Source: Combretum micranthum (taxonomy: Eukaryota; Streptophyta; Magnoliopsida; Myrtales; Combretaceae). From it: 64,000 nucleotides of DNA. This document shows, in pieces, positions 25,237 to 36,222 of the stretch. How positions within the stretch are numbered: position 1 is the first letter of the stretch; each line of letters starts with the position of its first letter. Location: the NCBI GenBank assembly GCA_024138025.1, contig JAMXBD010000686.1, positions 620,001 through 684,000 on the forward strand. Reading direction: 5' to 3'. A program made the translations under genes and the position numbers. Under the pieces are notes generated by a model. That model was not told the DNA's origin. It saw only the letters and a program-made list of their open reading frames with translations, and did not search any database.

Positions 25237-25623
25237 GTGGATATTGAGTGCCATGACAAATTAGATGCGATCCCTAGATGTAAACAGAAAAAATCTAATA
25301 AGTTAAAGTATCTAGATGTAGAGGGGAATGGAATTGTTGAAGCCACTATTAAAGGGGATTTAGGGAGACCCTTTAGTGAGATTGACTCCAAGGAGACCGA
25401 TGTTAAGCCATGGTTAGCTCTTCAGTGTCCTACAAAAAGATTAATTGAGAGTAATGGAGTGCAATTCTGCATAGAGAATGTCAATGTCATGATTCAACAT
25501 AAGGTAATTACTCCTAAAGCAATTAATGCAATTAAAGAAGTCATTAGTGGGCATAATGTTGAGAAGGAGGTGGAGGACTTGGAAAGTGATTTGGCTAAAT
25601 CGACTTTTGTGTATTATTGGTGA
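25237..25623 (+). pseudogene. Ty3 gag-protease linker ORF with a degenerate zinc knuckle
   Basis: A 128-codon open frame. It starts with ECHDKLDAIPRCKQKK, which resembles the plant Ty3 nucleocapsid pattern CxxCDxKxxxGHxCK with the second Cys and the His replaced. The remainder (VEGNGIVEATIKGDLG, KPWLALQCPTKRL, HKVITPKAINAIKEVI) is not recognised, yet stays open for about 110 codons. It precedes the protease fragment and is presumably the spacer between nucleocapsid and protease. Function beyond that is unknown. Confidence 0.45.
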
Positions 25624-25639
25624 AGACAACAACAATGCA

Positions 25640-25820
25640 GAACATGGTATTTGTGTTAGCGGCTATTTCAAGAAGAAAAAGTTTAGTACCCTCATTGGTA
25701 AGGAGTTCCTCAAATTTTATAGATGAGACCTTAGCTAAAAGTCTCCATTGCACTCTAACTTTAGTAAAACCAGTTACTGTGAATTTAGCTAAAGGTACTA
25801 TATTGCATGGCATTTATAAA
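25640..25820 (+). pseudogene. Ty3 retropepsin, N-terminal half
   Basis: The open frame ending here reads SSSNFIDETLAKSLHCTL and KPVTVNLAKGTILHGIYK. This aligns with the plant Ty3 protease pattern DSGxxHNFIxxxLvxkL...V.vadGtxixG. The expected catalytic Asp before SxSNFI reads as Arg in this frame, so it is inactive. A 1.5-kb LTR interrupts it after GIYK, and the domain resumes at 27334. Confidence 0.65.
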
Positions 25821-27328
25821 TGCTAGTGATGTGCCCTAATCCATGAGGATCCTATGTCATTTGAATATTTATCTTTATAATATAAGTCAATTTTCTTTAT
25901 TAAAATTATGATTGACCTTCTTACTTTATTGAAATTTATTCATTGAATAATTGATTATTCCTTATGTTGTTAAAGTATATGAATTTAATAGTAAAACCAT
26001 ATGGTGAGAAATAACATTATTTTAAATTATCCCTAGTTATTCATTATGTGGAATAATAATAAATTAAGCTAGCATGTTGGTTGAATAATGATAATGTTTT
26101 ACTGATCATGGATAAAAGATATCGATTCAGTGCATGGATACATGTAAGAGTACATTGTATTAGAATGACCAATTATAAGAATGTTATATGGATTAATGCG
26201 ATAAGTATTTCTCATTGCAGTGTTGTTTTATTCCTTTGACCTGATGATACCATGCATTCCTATATAACATATTCCATGTTTTGATTCATCTCTTCATTAT
26301 CTTTAATTGGATAATTATAAGATTGTACTTGGACATGGAATAGGTTATGTGGAGGAAAATGAGTGTTCATGACGGAATTTGTTCATCTCATTAATATGAG
26401 AGAAACATCTTTTGAGCCTCTTGATGAGTAAGACTGAGAAATGCATGGCTATGCTCGAATGAACAAATGAGAAGTTATCAATGTCATATCTTAAGTTAGT
26501 CAGACTTTAGATTCAAGAAATATGTGATTAAACAATGTATTGATCCATAGCTTATCTTTGATTATAAGATATCGCATGACAAAGGGACTAAATAACTAAC
26601 TATTAATAGGTAAATTTGGATCAATGATTTTCACTTAATTTGGGTAGGCATAATATCTTGTCAGGGACCAATTATGCCTTTTAGGCCTAAAATGTTTGGG
26701 GCTTGCTGCCACCATTAAGTGAACCTATAAGGTCACACACAAAGAACAAATCAATTAGATCATGGTTCATTCAAATAAGCTTATCGGGAATTATTTAATT
26801 ATATATTAATCTTAATAAAATCAAGATTAATAAATAATTATAATTAATAAATAAAATTGCTATTTATAAAATATATGGAATGTGTCTTTTATATTGAAAA
26901 AACCTAATTATATTAGGAAAGATATTTATGAGGCATGATGTCCTAGATATATATATATAATATATATCATGATGGGTCTTCTTTAGGGTTAATGATGCCT
27001 TGCCATCACATCAAAATTTGCAAAAAAGTCTGTTAAGAAAAGATAAAAAAAAAAAATCGTGAGAGACCCTTTGTGAGATAATTCCTAGATACTCGGAATT
27101 GTTCCGATATAATCAAATTTGGTTGGGAAAATTCGTCCGTGTGGATACCGTTAAGGGAGCTCGCATGATTGCAACACCTTCAGATCTAAAAGATTAAAAG
27201 CTTCGAAAAAGTATGAATTTGGTTGAATCGCTTGGTTCGATTGGGGATTTATGGTTTAATTTAATATATATATATATATATTTTTTTTTTCCACTGCCAG
27301 ATCAGTTTTAATCTATAAATTCCCAACA
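25821..27328 (-). mobile_element. Solo LTR (1.5 kb), minus orientation, nested in Ty3 protease
   Basis: Plus-strand ends are TGCTAGTGATGTGCC and AATTCCCAACA; on the minus strand it starts TGTTGGGAATTTATAG. Flanks ATAAA (25816-25820) and ATAAG (27329-27333) match 4 of 5. The interior is non-coding, with a (TA)n run near 27265-27281 and a GGCATAATTGGTCCCTGAC block. The ends suggest a Ty1/copia family with long LTRs. Confidence 0.7.
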
Positions 27329-27333
27329 ATAAG

Positions 27334-27579
27334 ATTTGGAAATTCTATTGGAGCATGGAAGGAATGGAGTTCTATTCAGAATTTTACATACTACCGTTGA
27401 TAACATATGACTTAATATTGGGATTACCATGGTTGATTTTACTGGAAATCGTATGTAGGAATTTCAAACTACTTCAAATGGAGTTCTTTTGGCATGATAC
27501 ACAATATACTTTATGGGGTCAGAATGAGATATATTTTACCTATAAAGGATGCTTAGTTTCACATCAAAACCCTAGCTAA
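27334..27579 (+). pseudogene. Ty3 retropepsin, C-terminal half
   Basis: Reads IWKFYWSMEGMEFYSEFYIL, then PLITYDLILGLPWLILL, then MEFFWHDTQYTLWG. These are the FyvLPLxxyDvvLGvxWL and mxFxxxgxxxxLxG blocks of plant Ty3 proteases. Open to 27579. Removing the LTR and one TSD copy joins GIYK to IWKF in frame. Confidence 0.75.
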
Positions 27580-28008
27580 CAAGAAGTGAACAAACAAAGG
27601 GTTTTAAGAGAAGCGATCAAGTGCTATTTAGAATGCAATCGTATCGACAAAAAACTCTCAAGACATCTACTGACCATAAGTCGTTGTTAGATATTGTGGC
27701 CCATTTATGGTGCTAGACGAGATTGATGAGAATACTTATTGATTAGATCCACTTTTGTGATGTAAAAATCCATCCAAATTTTCATGGACCATGAGTTGAT
27801 TTGTCTTTTTCTATACCCATAACACAAGTAGAATAAGAATTTGAGTTGGTAACCAACTTTTGGTTGGAAATTGATAAAAAGAAGAAAACATGCCTATATA
27901 AGGACACTTACTTAGAAGGGGCCATCACCAGCAGATGCTATGTGGAAGATTTCTAGCTTCTCAAATCAACTCTTGGGGACAAAGGTTTTTAAAGAAGGTA
28001 GGAATGTA

Positions 28009-28550
28009 TAGGATTTCTAATGTTAATGGGGTACAAGAAGAAAAACAAAGTAACTAGTAAGTTATGGCATGCAAGTGTTCTAAGGAGTCTGTAAGAGAAC
28101 AAGTTGGGGAGGTAAAAAGAATAGATACAAGGGCTCTGGGTCACACTTGATAGAATGTTGAAAAGCTAGAAAATAAAAGGGCTTTTAGGCTAGATTTACT
28201 TGGTTGATGTAAATTGTAACCCATATCTAGTTAAAGTTATCGCAAACATAGTAGTAAAATAGACAACAAAAAGAATATTATAGCTAGTTCTAGAAGCATC
28301 ATATTATAACTAATTGGTGATGTGGAATCACCAACACATGCCATCACCATCATCATGTTTTCATGGGGAGCTTTTCAGCTATGATAAATATTGTATTGCA
28401 CTAAAAAATATCAACATAAATCAGAATACAACTTTGTCGCTCCCAATTTTGGCTTGCATTTGAGTCAAATAACAGCAGCTTACATATGAGCTGTTGTGAT
28501 TGTTTAGTGCAATTGTATCTTCATTTCTATGCCATTTCCACCATGCTTCA
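28009..28550 (+). repeat. 3' LTR of the Ty3 element
   Basis: 542 bp. Divergence from the left copy includes numerous substitutions and small indels, indicating an old insertion. It ends 19 bases before the next solo LTR at 28570. Confidence 0.75.
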
Positions 28551-28569
28551 TGTTCCTTTTGATTGTTAT

Positions 28570-29778
28570 TGAAATACGCTAAATTTTTGCTAGCCTAAGT
28601 TAGGAATGTCATAACTAAATAGTAAAATAGGCTGTTGGTTTTGAACTTCAATTTAAATTTAATTTAGATAGTTTAATTAAATAAAACAAATAAATTATAG
28701 GGAATGATTAGATAAATTGACATAATCGAATTAGTAAATAGATTTATTTCAAATACCATTAAAGACAACTTAATAATTGATTTACAATTTGTGCATGGTC
28801 ATTTAATTCGGTCCAAAGAGTGACAACCTTATTAGGTAATGCCAGCATGATAGTTAGGTACTTAGGCCACATCCTATCTTTGTTAAAGATAATAGCTAGT
28901 CGCTTGTAGATAGCTGATAGGGAAAACAATATCGCGATAACATTTACTTATGCTTAGAGAGAAGTGATGTGCATTAATTCATGTTTGTGGGATTAGTTAA
29001 ACTAAATAATATTATGAACTATGATAAGTAAAGATGTGTAATGGCTATGAACTCTAAACGAATCTATTATTGTATATGTTCCTATATGGGATATAAGTAT
29101 CCGGACTGCTTATATCAACTCCCTGAGCAGTTGCTGCTACTTAGGAACCCTAGATTCCATGGCTTGTTATTGCAGTATGAGTGCTCCACTGTTGTTTCGC
29201 TATAATTAAATATATAAACTGTTGGATGTTGCATTGCATTCATAATAAGTGTGTGTGCCCATCATGTATGTGCTTGTGTTGCTGTTGTACTAGGTTTCGG
29301 CTCATTTCTTTCTTTTTAGGTGTTGATTTAGATGTTAGTGATTATTTCGGATATAGGGCAACTTTAAAGGAATTTGTTGACGAGTGAAGTGGTTAAGATT
29401 GCTGGATTTATTTTATTTTATTTTCTGAAATCTTGATTCATCTTTTTGAACTGATATTTCTTTAAGGACTTGATTATGAAGCCCATGGTTTGTATTTGAT
29501 TATTCAAGCTTTATTTTTCCATCATGACCCAAGTTATTCTTTGTTTTTGACATACCCAATGGTCTACTCATGAGGCTAACTTTTGAAATATTTTTGTATA
29601 AGTTTATTTTATCACAATAAATTCAGTTATTTTTAGAATCTAATTTAAGGATTTTAGAATTTAAAATTGATTAGCATATGATCACAATAAACCGTAGATT
29701 AGGTTAGTCTTAATGTATAACGCATAAATATTTTACATGGCGGTTGGACATGCCTTCATTCTAATTCCGAGTGTGATA
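28570..29778 (+). mobile_element. Solo LTR, copy A
   Basis: 1209 bp, starting TGAAATACG and ending CGAGTGTGATA, with a perfect 5-bp TSD GTTAT at 28565-28569 and 29779-29783. Shares both ends and long blocks with copy B at 36223-39669 (for example TTTAATTCGGTCC and GTTGCTGTTG), but lacks about 2.2 kb present there. No coding capacity. Probably a Ty3 chromovirus-type LTR. Confidence 0.8.
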
Positions 29779-30717
29779 GTTATGTTGATCTTATATAGAG
29801 GGTATAGGTGGTAGTCATGCCTTCTTATTAAAAAAAAAAAAAATTGCATAGAGGGCGCAGATGGTCAAAGGCACGACCGGGACAATTCTATTTCAAATAT
29901 TTTTTTTCTTCATACCGTAAATCAATATTTAATTTTTAAAAAAATATTGTTTTTTTGTCCAAAGCCTTGTTATTATCGCTTGATAGTTTATTAGACCATC
30001 TTTTTTTTTTTGGTAAAAAAAATTATGGAAATTATTAGAATGACAAGCAAGTAAAATTTACTTTCATTAGCTTTTTACTTTATTCTTATATATATGAAGT
30101 GGATTTTTTTTATATATTTTTAGAGTTTTTATCATATTATATTAATTTTCTTTAATAAAAAATATATGTGAGATTTATTATAAAAAAAAATTGGCATCAC
30201 TATTGTAGTGTAATGGATATTGGACTAGAGCTAACTCCTACACACAAGTGTAAAAAAAAAAAGTGAAAATGAATGATGTGTAAGACATTTAAGGTAAGCG
30301 GCACAATGAAATTATACAAGATAAAATTGAAATTTGTAGAATTACAAACGATTGCTATAATATGATATTCTATGTATTTGTTGATTTAAAAAAATATCCA
30401 TACAAAAAGACATAAAAAAATTGAATTTTCATTCAAAACATGAATTTTGTAAAGAAAAGTCTCTCTCTAAAAATTATTATTAAAATGACAAAACTCCATA
30501 TACAACCTAAGACATGCAATTTATAAGAAAGACAAAAAATTACTTGGACTACAAGTCAAGTCTTACAAAAAGAAATTAACCAAAACATCAAAATAATAGA
30601 AAGGGAAATTAATGAAATCACCAAAATAAATAAATAAATAAAAACTAACAAAAATCCCACATGGCTAAAATTATGAACATGTCACTATACCAATTTACTC
30701 TTTTTGTGTCAACAATC
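29779..30717. other. AT-rich intergenic DNA
   Basis: No gene, RNA or bounded repeat recognised. Long A and T runs are frequent. Confidence 0.4.
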
Positions 30718-30720
30718 TAA

Positions 30721-31069
30721 TGTTGCGTTTGGTATACGAGGATCGTCCGGAATGGAATGAGGGGTAGAATAATAAATCCATTCATTTGTTTGGATACATC
30801 TTGAATGGAATGGTCTTGACATGTTATTTATAAAAAAATATTAATAATAATTAATATGAATAAAATAAGTAAGGACAAAAATATAATTTAATAATAAAAA
30901 TTTATAATGAAGAAATGAAATTGCAATTCCGCCTTCTTAAGGGTGAAATCGAATTCCTCTTTAAAACCGGAATAGTCGATTCTTAAGAATCGTGATTTCA
31001 ATTTTTAAAAATGCAACCACATATATCGTGATTCCATTTCAAGTTCATTCCTATATACTAAATATGACA
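30721..31069. mobile_element. PIF/Harbinger-like MITE (349 bp)
   Basis: Flanked by the 3-bp TSD TAA (30718-30720 and 31070-31072). Termini TGTTGCGTTTGGTATACGAG and, on the minus strand, TGTCATATTTAGTATATAGG form imperfect inverted repeats: over 23 bases, 14 match and all 9 differences are transitions. The interior repeats GGAATGGAATG-type motifs in inverted layout. Non-coding. Confidence 0.75.
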
Positions 31070-31072
31070 TAA

Positions 31073-34000
31073 CTTCTTTTGCTCTGCATCATTTTCCCTA
31101 AGTTAGACAAAATTCGCCTTTAGATTTTCATCGTACCATGCAAGAACCACTAGGAATTAACCGCACAAGCCCTAAACAAATCGATACAATCTTGGCTAAT
31201 TGACCCATGCTAGTTGATTGCTGGTTTGGTTTTGGCTCGTCTCTTGAATTGATTTTTCACCTTTCCCGGATCTTTTGATGTCCAATATCTTCTTTCTCTT
31301 TGACCATTTTCTCTGCTCTTCCTATGAATTAGAGTGGTCTAAACCTGATTCGCATTATTTTTTCTCTTCTTAAAATGATTCATCCTAAATATTAATGTTT
31401 TTACTCTTGAAATTTCTTCGGCAGCTTCTTTTGGTTTAAAGACTTTCCTAGAAATAGAATTAAGCTCCTTTGATTGATTGATTGATCGATATGTGTATGC
31501 ATGTGATTGATTGATTGCATGTTCACGCATATGTGCATGCGACATATTTGTATAACTCTACCTCATTGTTTCATTTTCTTTAGGTATAGATGGTGAACGT
31601 GTAGACTACTGGACCGCTAGTTACAACCGATTAGTGGGTGGGTTTGTGAATATTGTTAGCATTGGAGGCTTTCCATCTGATGATTAGAGGTTATGTATTG
31701 AATTATGAAAGCATAGACTCTAGTCATCTGTTGTTGATTTAAATGGTAGTGTGATTAATTTTTGTTGAGGAGTAGGGATCAAGCTACAATGTATAATCCT
31801 TGTAGTTTTGACATGATAGATTCTCTAAGCCATCTCTTAGTATAGTTCATGTAGTTTTATCATATGGAACTTATGTGACCTTTTATGTTGGTAAGTAAGT
31901 GATTTAACATTTTTAGAAGTTATTAATGAACGAGTAATTTGAAAATATTTATGATATAAATTGTGGATTTGTAACAGATGCTAAGCCTTAGCGTGTCCAT
32001 ACTCATTCGGGACACGTGACGGTTGTAAATGAATACTTTTAGAGTACTACGGCGTTCTTAAAATTTTAGGAGGGTAATGAACTGTTTTTATGAAAGAAAG
32101 GAAGAGGGGGAATTTGTAGATCTTCTTGTTTGAAATTTGATTATGGACATAATTTACAGTTGTGCCCTTATATTTAATATATAGAATGAATAATTATGAA
32201 AGAGTTGGAATAAAGTACGATAAAGTAAAGATTCATACTTATATGTGATGTCAAATTGATAACTATGAAAGAGTCGAAATAAAATAAGATAAAAATAACA
32301 CTAAAATTATGGCTTATATTGTTTATGGAAAAAAAACAATATGACTTATATTTTACGTCAAGTTGATTATTATAAAACATTTAAAAAAAATTAAAATAGA
32401 AAATAAGACCTAAGATGTCTCATGGAACCAGCTTAATGATATAAATACAACTTCTGCTTAGTTATTGAGTAAGAAAACAAAATATAAAATTTGTTGGAAT
32501 AAACCACAGGCGGCGAATAGCAGTTTGATCTTCCTATAGATAAGGCGTATGGCAACCATTTTATACTCTCACGAAAACAACAAACGCATAGCAAATTGAA
32601 AGAAAGAGTTAGCTAGCATTGCTCATGCTTCTACGGTTTTATCATATGATCGTACATTTAGTATTATTAAAATTAAATTGATTATAAAAAAATTAGTATT
32701 AATGGCTTGAACATTTAATGTTGAGACAAATAAAATCTAGATTGAAGAATTGATCATATTACTGTTGCATTTAGAGGCTTGAATGATTCGTGTGACTCTA
32801 GATATAGTCACGGCTTTAGAATTGAACCAATTGAAAATGAAAATTCTTATCGATAGTTTTCATCTGATTCTATGGAATTGGTAGTTTTTAATTTTGATTT
32901 TGAAACCATGGAACTGTTAAATAAAAATAAAAAATAAATAAATGAATTTTATTTTTAATAAAATAAATATTTTAAACTTAAAATAATTGAGTTTAAAAGT
33001 GTTGAACTAATAACTGAATTTTTAAATAAATTTGTTTAGAATGCACATTTACTTATACAAATACATCCATTATTAATTGTAATTAGTAATATAAGATTAC
33101 AAAATACTCCAGAGGGTAAAAGAAAATTAAAATACAAAAAATAGTTTCACATTATTAAGAAAATGTATTTTACTTTTAGAAGAAGTTTATATAACTAAAT
33201 TATATATGCTTTTAAGTTATATTTATTTGTATTGTTAATAATAATACATTAAATATCATAAATAGATAATAAATTTTACTATTCATATAGAATAGTTTAA
33301 ACACTTATAGTTATATATTTAGTATTATTTTTTAAAAATTTTCTCTAATTTTTTTTTTTTAACAAAACCGGCTGGAACCTTGTTCTTCTTGATTATAGGC
33401 TGAAAAATGCTTAAGAACTAAGAAATTGATAGTTTCTTAGTTGGTTCCGAAACTACTGGTGGTCATTCCGATTTGGAACCGAACCGTACTTATGTGCTTA
33501 TCACTCTTGATGTAATAAAAAGCAAAGAAAATAAAATAATGGAAACTATAAATTAATAGCAGTTTATAGATAGTGATCCAAATGATAAATTAATAACAAT
33601 TAATGGATACTTATCGTAGTAAGTAAAATGTAATGAAAATTACACATTAAGTAATACTACAGCATATATATTTCTATTACAGTCATTGCTTAGTAGATAC
33701 GAGACCAATGTGGTGATGCCTAAACTTTAAGAAAAAAAAAAAAAAAGGGCCATTGCAATGGCTTGATTATTCCAAGTTGAAGGAAACAGAATCTGTACGA
33801 AGAAATTCATTGATGCATGGAGTGGTACGTGCGATGATGCAAAGAATACGTGTGTTGATATGACACAGAGGAAAAAAAAAAAAAGAGTTATAATAAAATA
33901 ATCGAAACTATACATTAACAGCAGTTTATGGATATCTATATGAGTTGTTAAATTATAATGAAGACTTAATAATAAGTATTATTATAGTATATATTTTTAT

Positions 34001-36222
34001 GGGAAAAATATACAAATCCTTTTTAAAATTTTAAGGATATCACAAATTGACCTTCTAAATTTTAAAAATTTGACTCTTAACTCCTAGAACAATAAACAAT
34101 GAGTAAATAAGTTTAACCCATCATTTTTTTTTCTTATCCTTGTTCGTACATGGTTGTATAGTTTTATACAAATTTTGTATAAAAAAAGTAAACTTGGAAT
34201 AGTAATTTTTTTTGTAACAGAAAAGTACAAATTAGACTTATTTGCTAATTATTTATGAGTTTGTTTGGATAGTTTGTTTTTCATGTGTATATGTATCTTT
34301 TTCAAAATGATATGTGTAAATATGTTCGATTTGCATCTATATTTGATCTTTTGATGAGAACTGTCAATTTTTTTTATACAAAATGATATGTATAAATATG
34401 TTCGATTTGCATTATATTTGATCTATTTGATCTTTTGATGAAAACTGTCAATTTTTTTTTTCATAGATGGTGCAGAACGATGATATGTGTGATGATGTAA
34501 TAAATAGTCTATGGTAGTAGTATTCCATTGGGAGCCCCAACGTTATGTATCATTCTTTGATACAGCTTAAAAATAAACTAATAGCGATTTATGGTAAATT
34601 ATAATGAAAATTTATCAGAAATATTACTACAGTAAATATGCATATTTAATATTGCTATAATTATTTATGTGCCTTGTGAATGCAAGACCGTTATGTTGGA
34701 ATTAATCCAATTTAAATTTTTGAAAAGGCCTATTGCAATGACATGAATAATCAGAGTAAAGAAGAACTAGAGATAAGATCAAGGAATTCATTAATGATGA
34801 GACTCCTGAAGATGCATTGAATAGATAATGATATTATAGTTCCATTAGAAGGTCCAAATGATTTATACTAATTATTATGTAGTTGAGATATCCAATTTTG
34901 GTCATAATCCTTAAGGTATTGAATTTAATTCTTTATGTTGTACTAATCCTTAGTGGCTGCATTACAATGTAACGCCGCTTAAAATCCAACTTACCCCGTG
35001 GCCGTGGCCTGTGGTCGCTAATTAAATTGCTTGATGGCTCCAAGAGACCAGCGTTTTCTTTTCTCAATTGCAAAGCGAACGCCATGGGCCTACTTTATTG
35101 GGCTTTGGTTTTTCGATTGTTGGAATTGCCGCCAACGTTGCCTTGGACTGGGCAATCTGGACATTAAACTTTCCTGGAAACTTTGGAAAGTAGAAGCTTG
35201 CAAATTGCAATTGAATTGCTGGTCGCCTATGGAAAAAATATTCAATGGATGGTATAGACTCTGTATACATATTGAGCAATTATCAATTATGTTTTAATAT
35301 TATTTTTTAAAATAATTATTATTCATATTATCATGTATTAAAATACCATTAATATATTACACTTGGTCTTCACATAAAACAATTTTGCATGTGTTTTCTG
35401 AATCCGAGCATTTTTTTCTATTGAAAGTGCTAAAATATATACAAAATATAATATAAAGTTAAGGTAAGAATATGACTTGTAGATCAAACATACAAAGCAT
35501 GGATTATAGATGTGAGCCATACATATACAAAAAATTCAATGGGCTACACTAAATTAATCATTTATTTGTTCGAGTATGAGAAAGCACACTCCTACTTGAT
35601 GGGATTAAGTGTAAATTCACTCTTTCACATAAAAAATATATATCAAGAGTATCTTAAAAGAGATTGGATCGTCCCCCACTATAGCTCATCTCATTCTCCT
35701 CCTGCTCCTCTTCCTCTTCGTCTTTATTTTCTTTTATTTTGACTTCACTATCTTTACTTCTTACTAGCTCTTTAATTTTTTTTCCACAAATTGATTTAGT
35801 TCCCTTTGGATAAATTTATATTGATTATCGTAGGGGGTTGTTATTGTTAATTGATCGTGTGTAATGCTAGGTAGGTGAATTTTAAAGAATACTTTATCAA
35901 TGACACATGTAAGGATGTGATGGACAGATACATAGGAGAAACAAATGAGCTCAATGTCTCATGGTGTGCGTGAGGCAAAGGATTAAAGTAAGTAGACTAA
36001 TCATATCTTGATTCATTCTTTATCAAGTAGTTTGTTATCTTCTCTAGAGGAGCTTTGGTAGGGTTCCCATGCTTGTCTCAAATCTTATAGAGTGCTAAAT
36101 GTGTTTAAAAAAATGAGAGAAATAGTCTCCTATTTGTAGATTTTGGAGACTAATCCCATCATTAAATCAACAGGAGATGGATGGCTAAAATTTGATATTT
36201 TTGACAGCTAGAAGATATGTTT
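31073..36222. other. Intergenic DNA with decayed duplications; no gene recognised
   Basis: Contents seen: a TGAT-rich microsatellite at about 31474-31520; three related segments at about 33536-33880, 33893-33990 and 34550-34830; a MITE fragment with an internal tandem repeat at about 34259-34460; and a GC-richer island at about 34975-35260 holding two overlapping antisense open frames of 88 (plus) and 71 (minus) codons with no recognised domain. Confidence 0.4.
34259..34460. repeat. MITE fragment with ~85-bp internal tandem duplication
   Basis: Begins TTTGTTTGGATAG. Contains two tandem units carrying ATGATATGTRTAAATATGTT and TTTGATCTTTTGATGARAAC, the same internal sequence as the MITE in INO intron 5 (minus strand) and the one at 44568. 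Confidence 0.6.

Larger units (their letters stand above)
23030..28550 (+). mobile_element. Ty3/gypsy element with two nested insertions, pol deleted
   Basis: LTRs at 23030-23569 and 28009-28550 are similar end to end. A primer site follows the left LTR, and a purine-rich stretch (AAAGAAGGTAGGAATG) precedes the right one. TGTTC lies on both outer sides (23025-23029 and 28551-28555), which fits a perfect TSD if the LTR begins TAGG and ends TTCA. The interior retains parts of gag and protease, while reverse transcriptase, RNase H and integrase are absent. A hAT-like element (24252-25164) and a solo LTR (25821-27328) inserted later. Confidence 0.7.

Noticed and set aside
25200..25813. Minus-strand and alternative plus-strand frames over the Ty3 gag-protease region
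   Set aside because: They overlap sequence with recognisable retroelement protein in the plus strand and have no motifs of their own.
30190..30245. Possible tRNA-derived SINE head (TAGTGTAATGG box-A-like)
   Set aside because: No convincing B box or bounded element follows.
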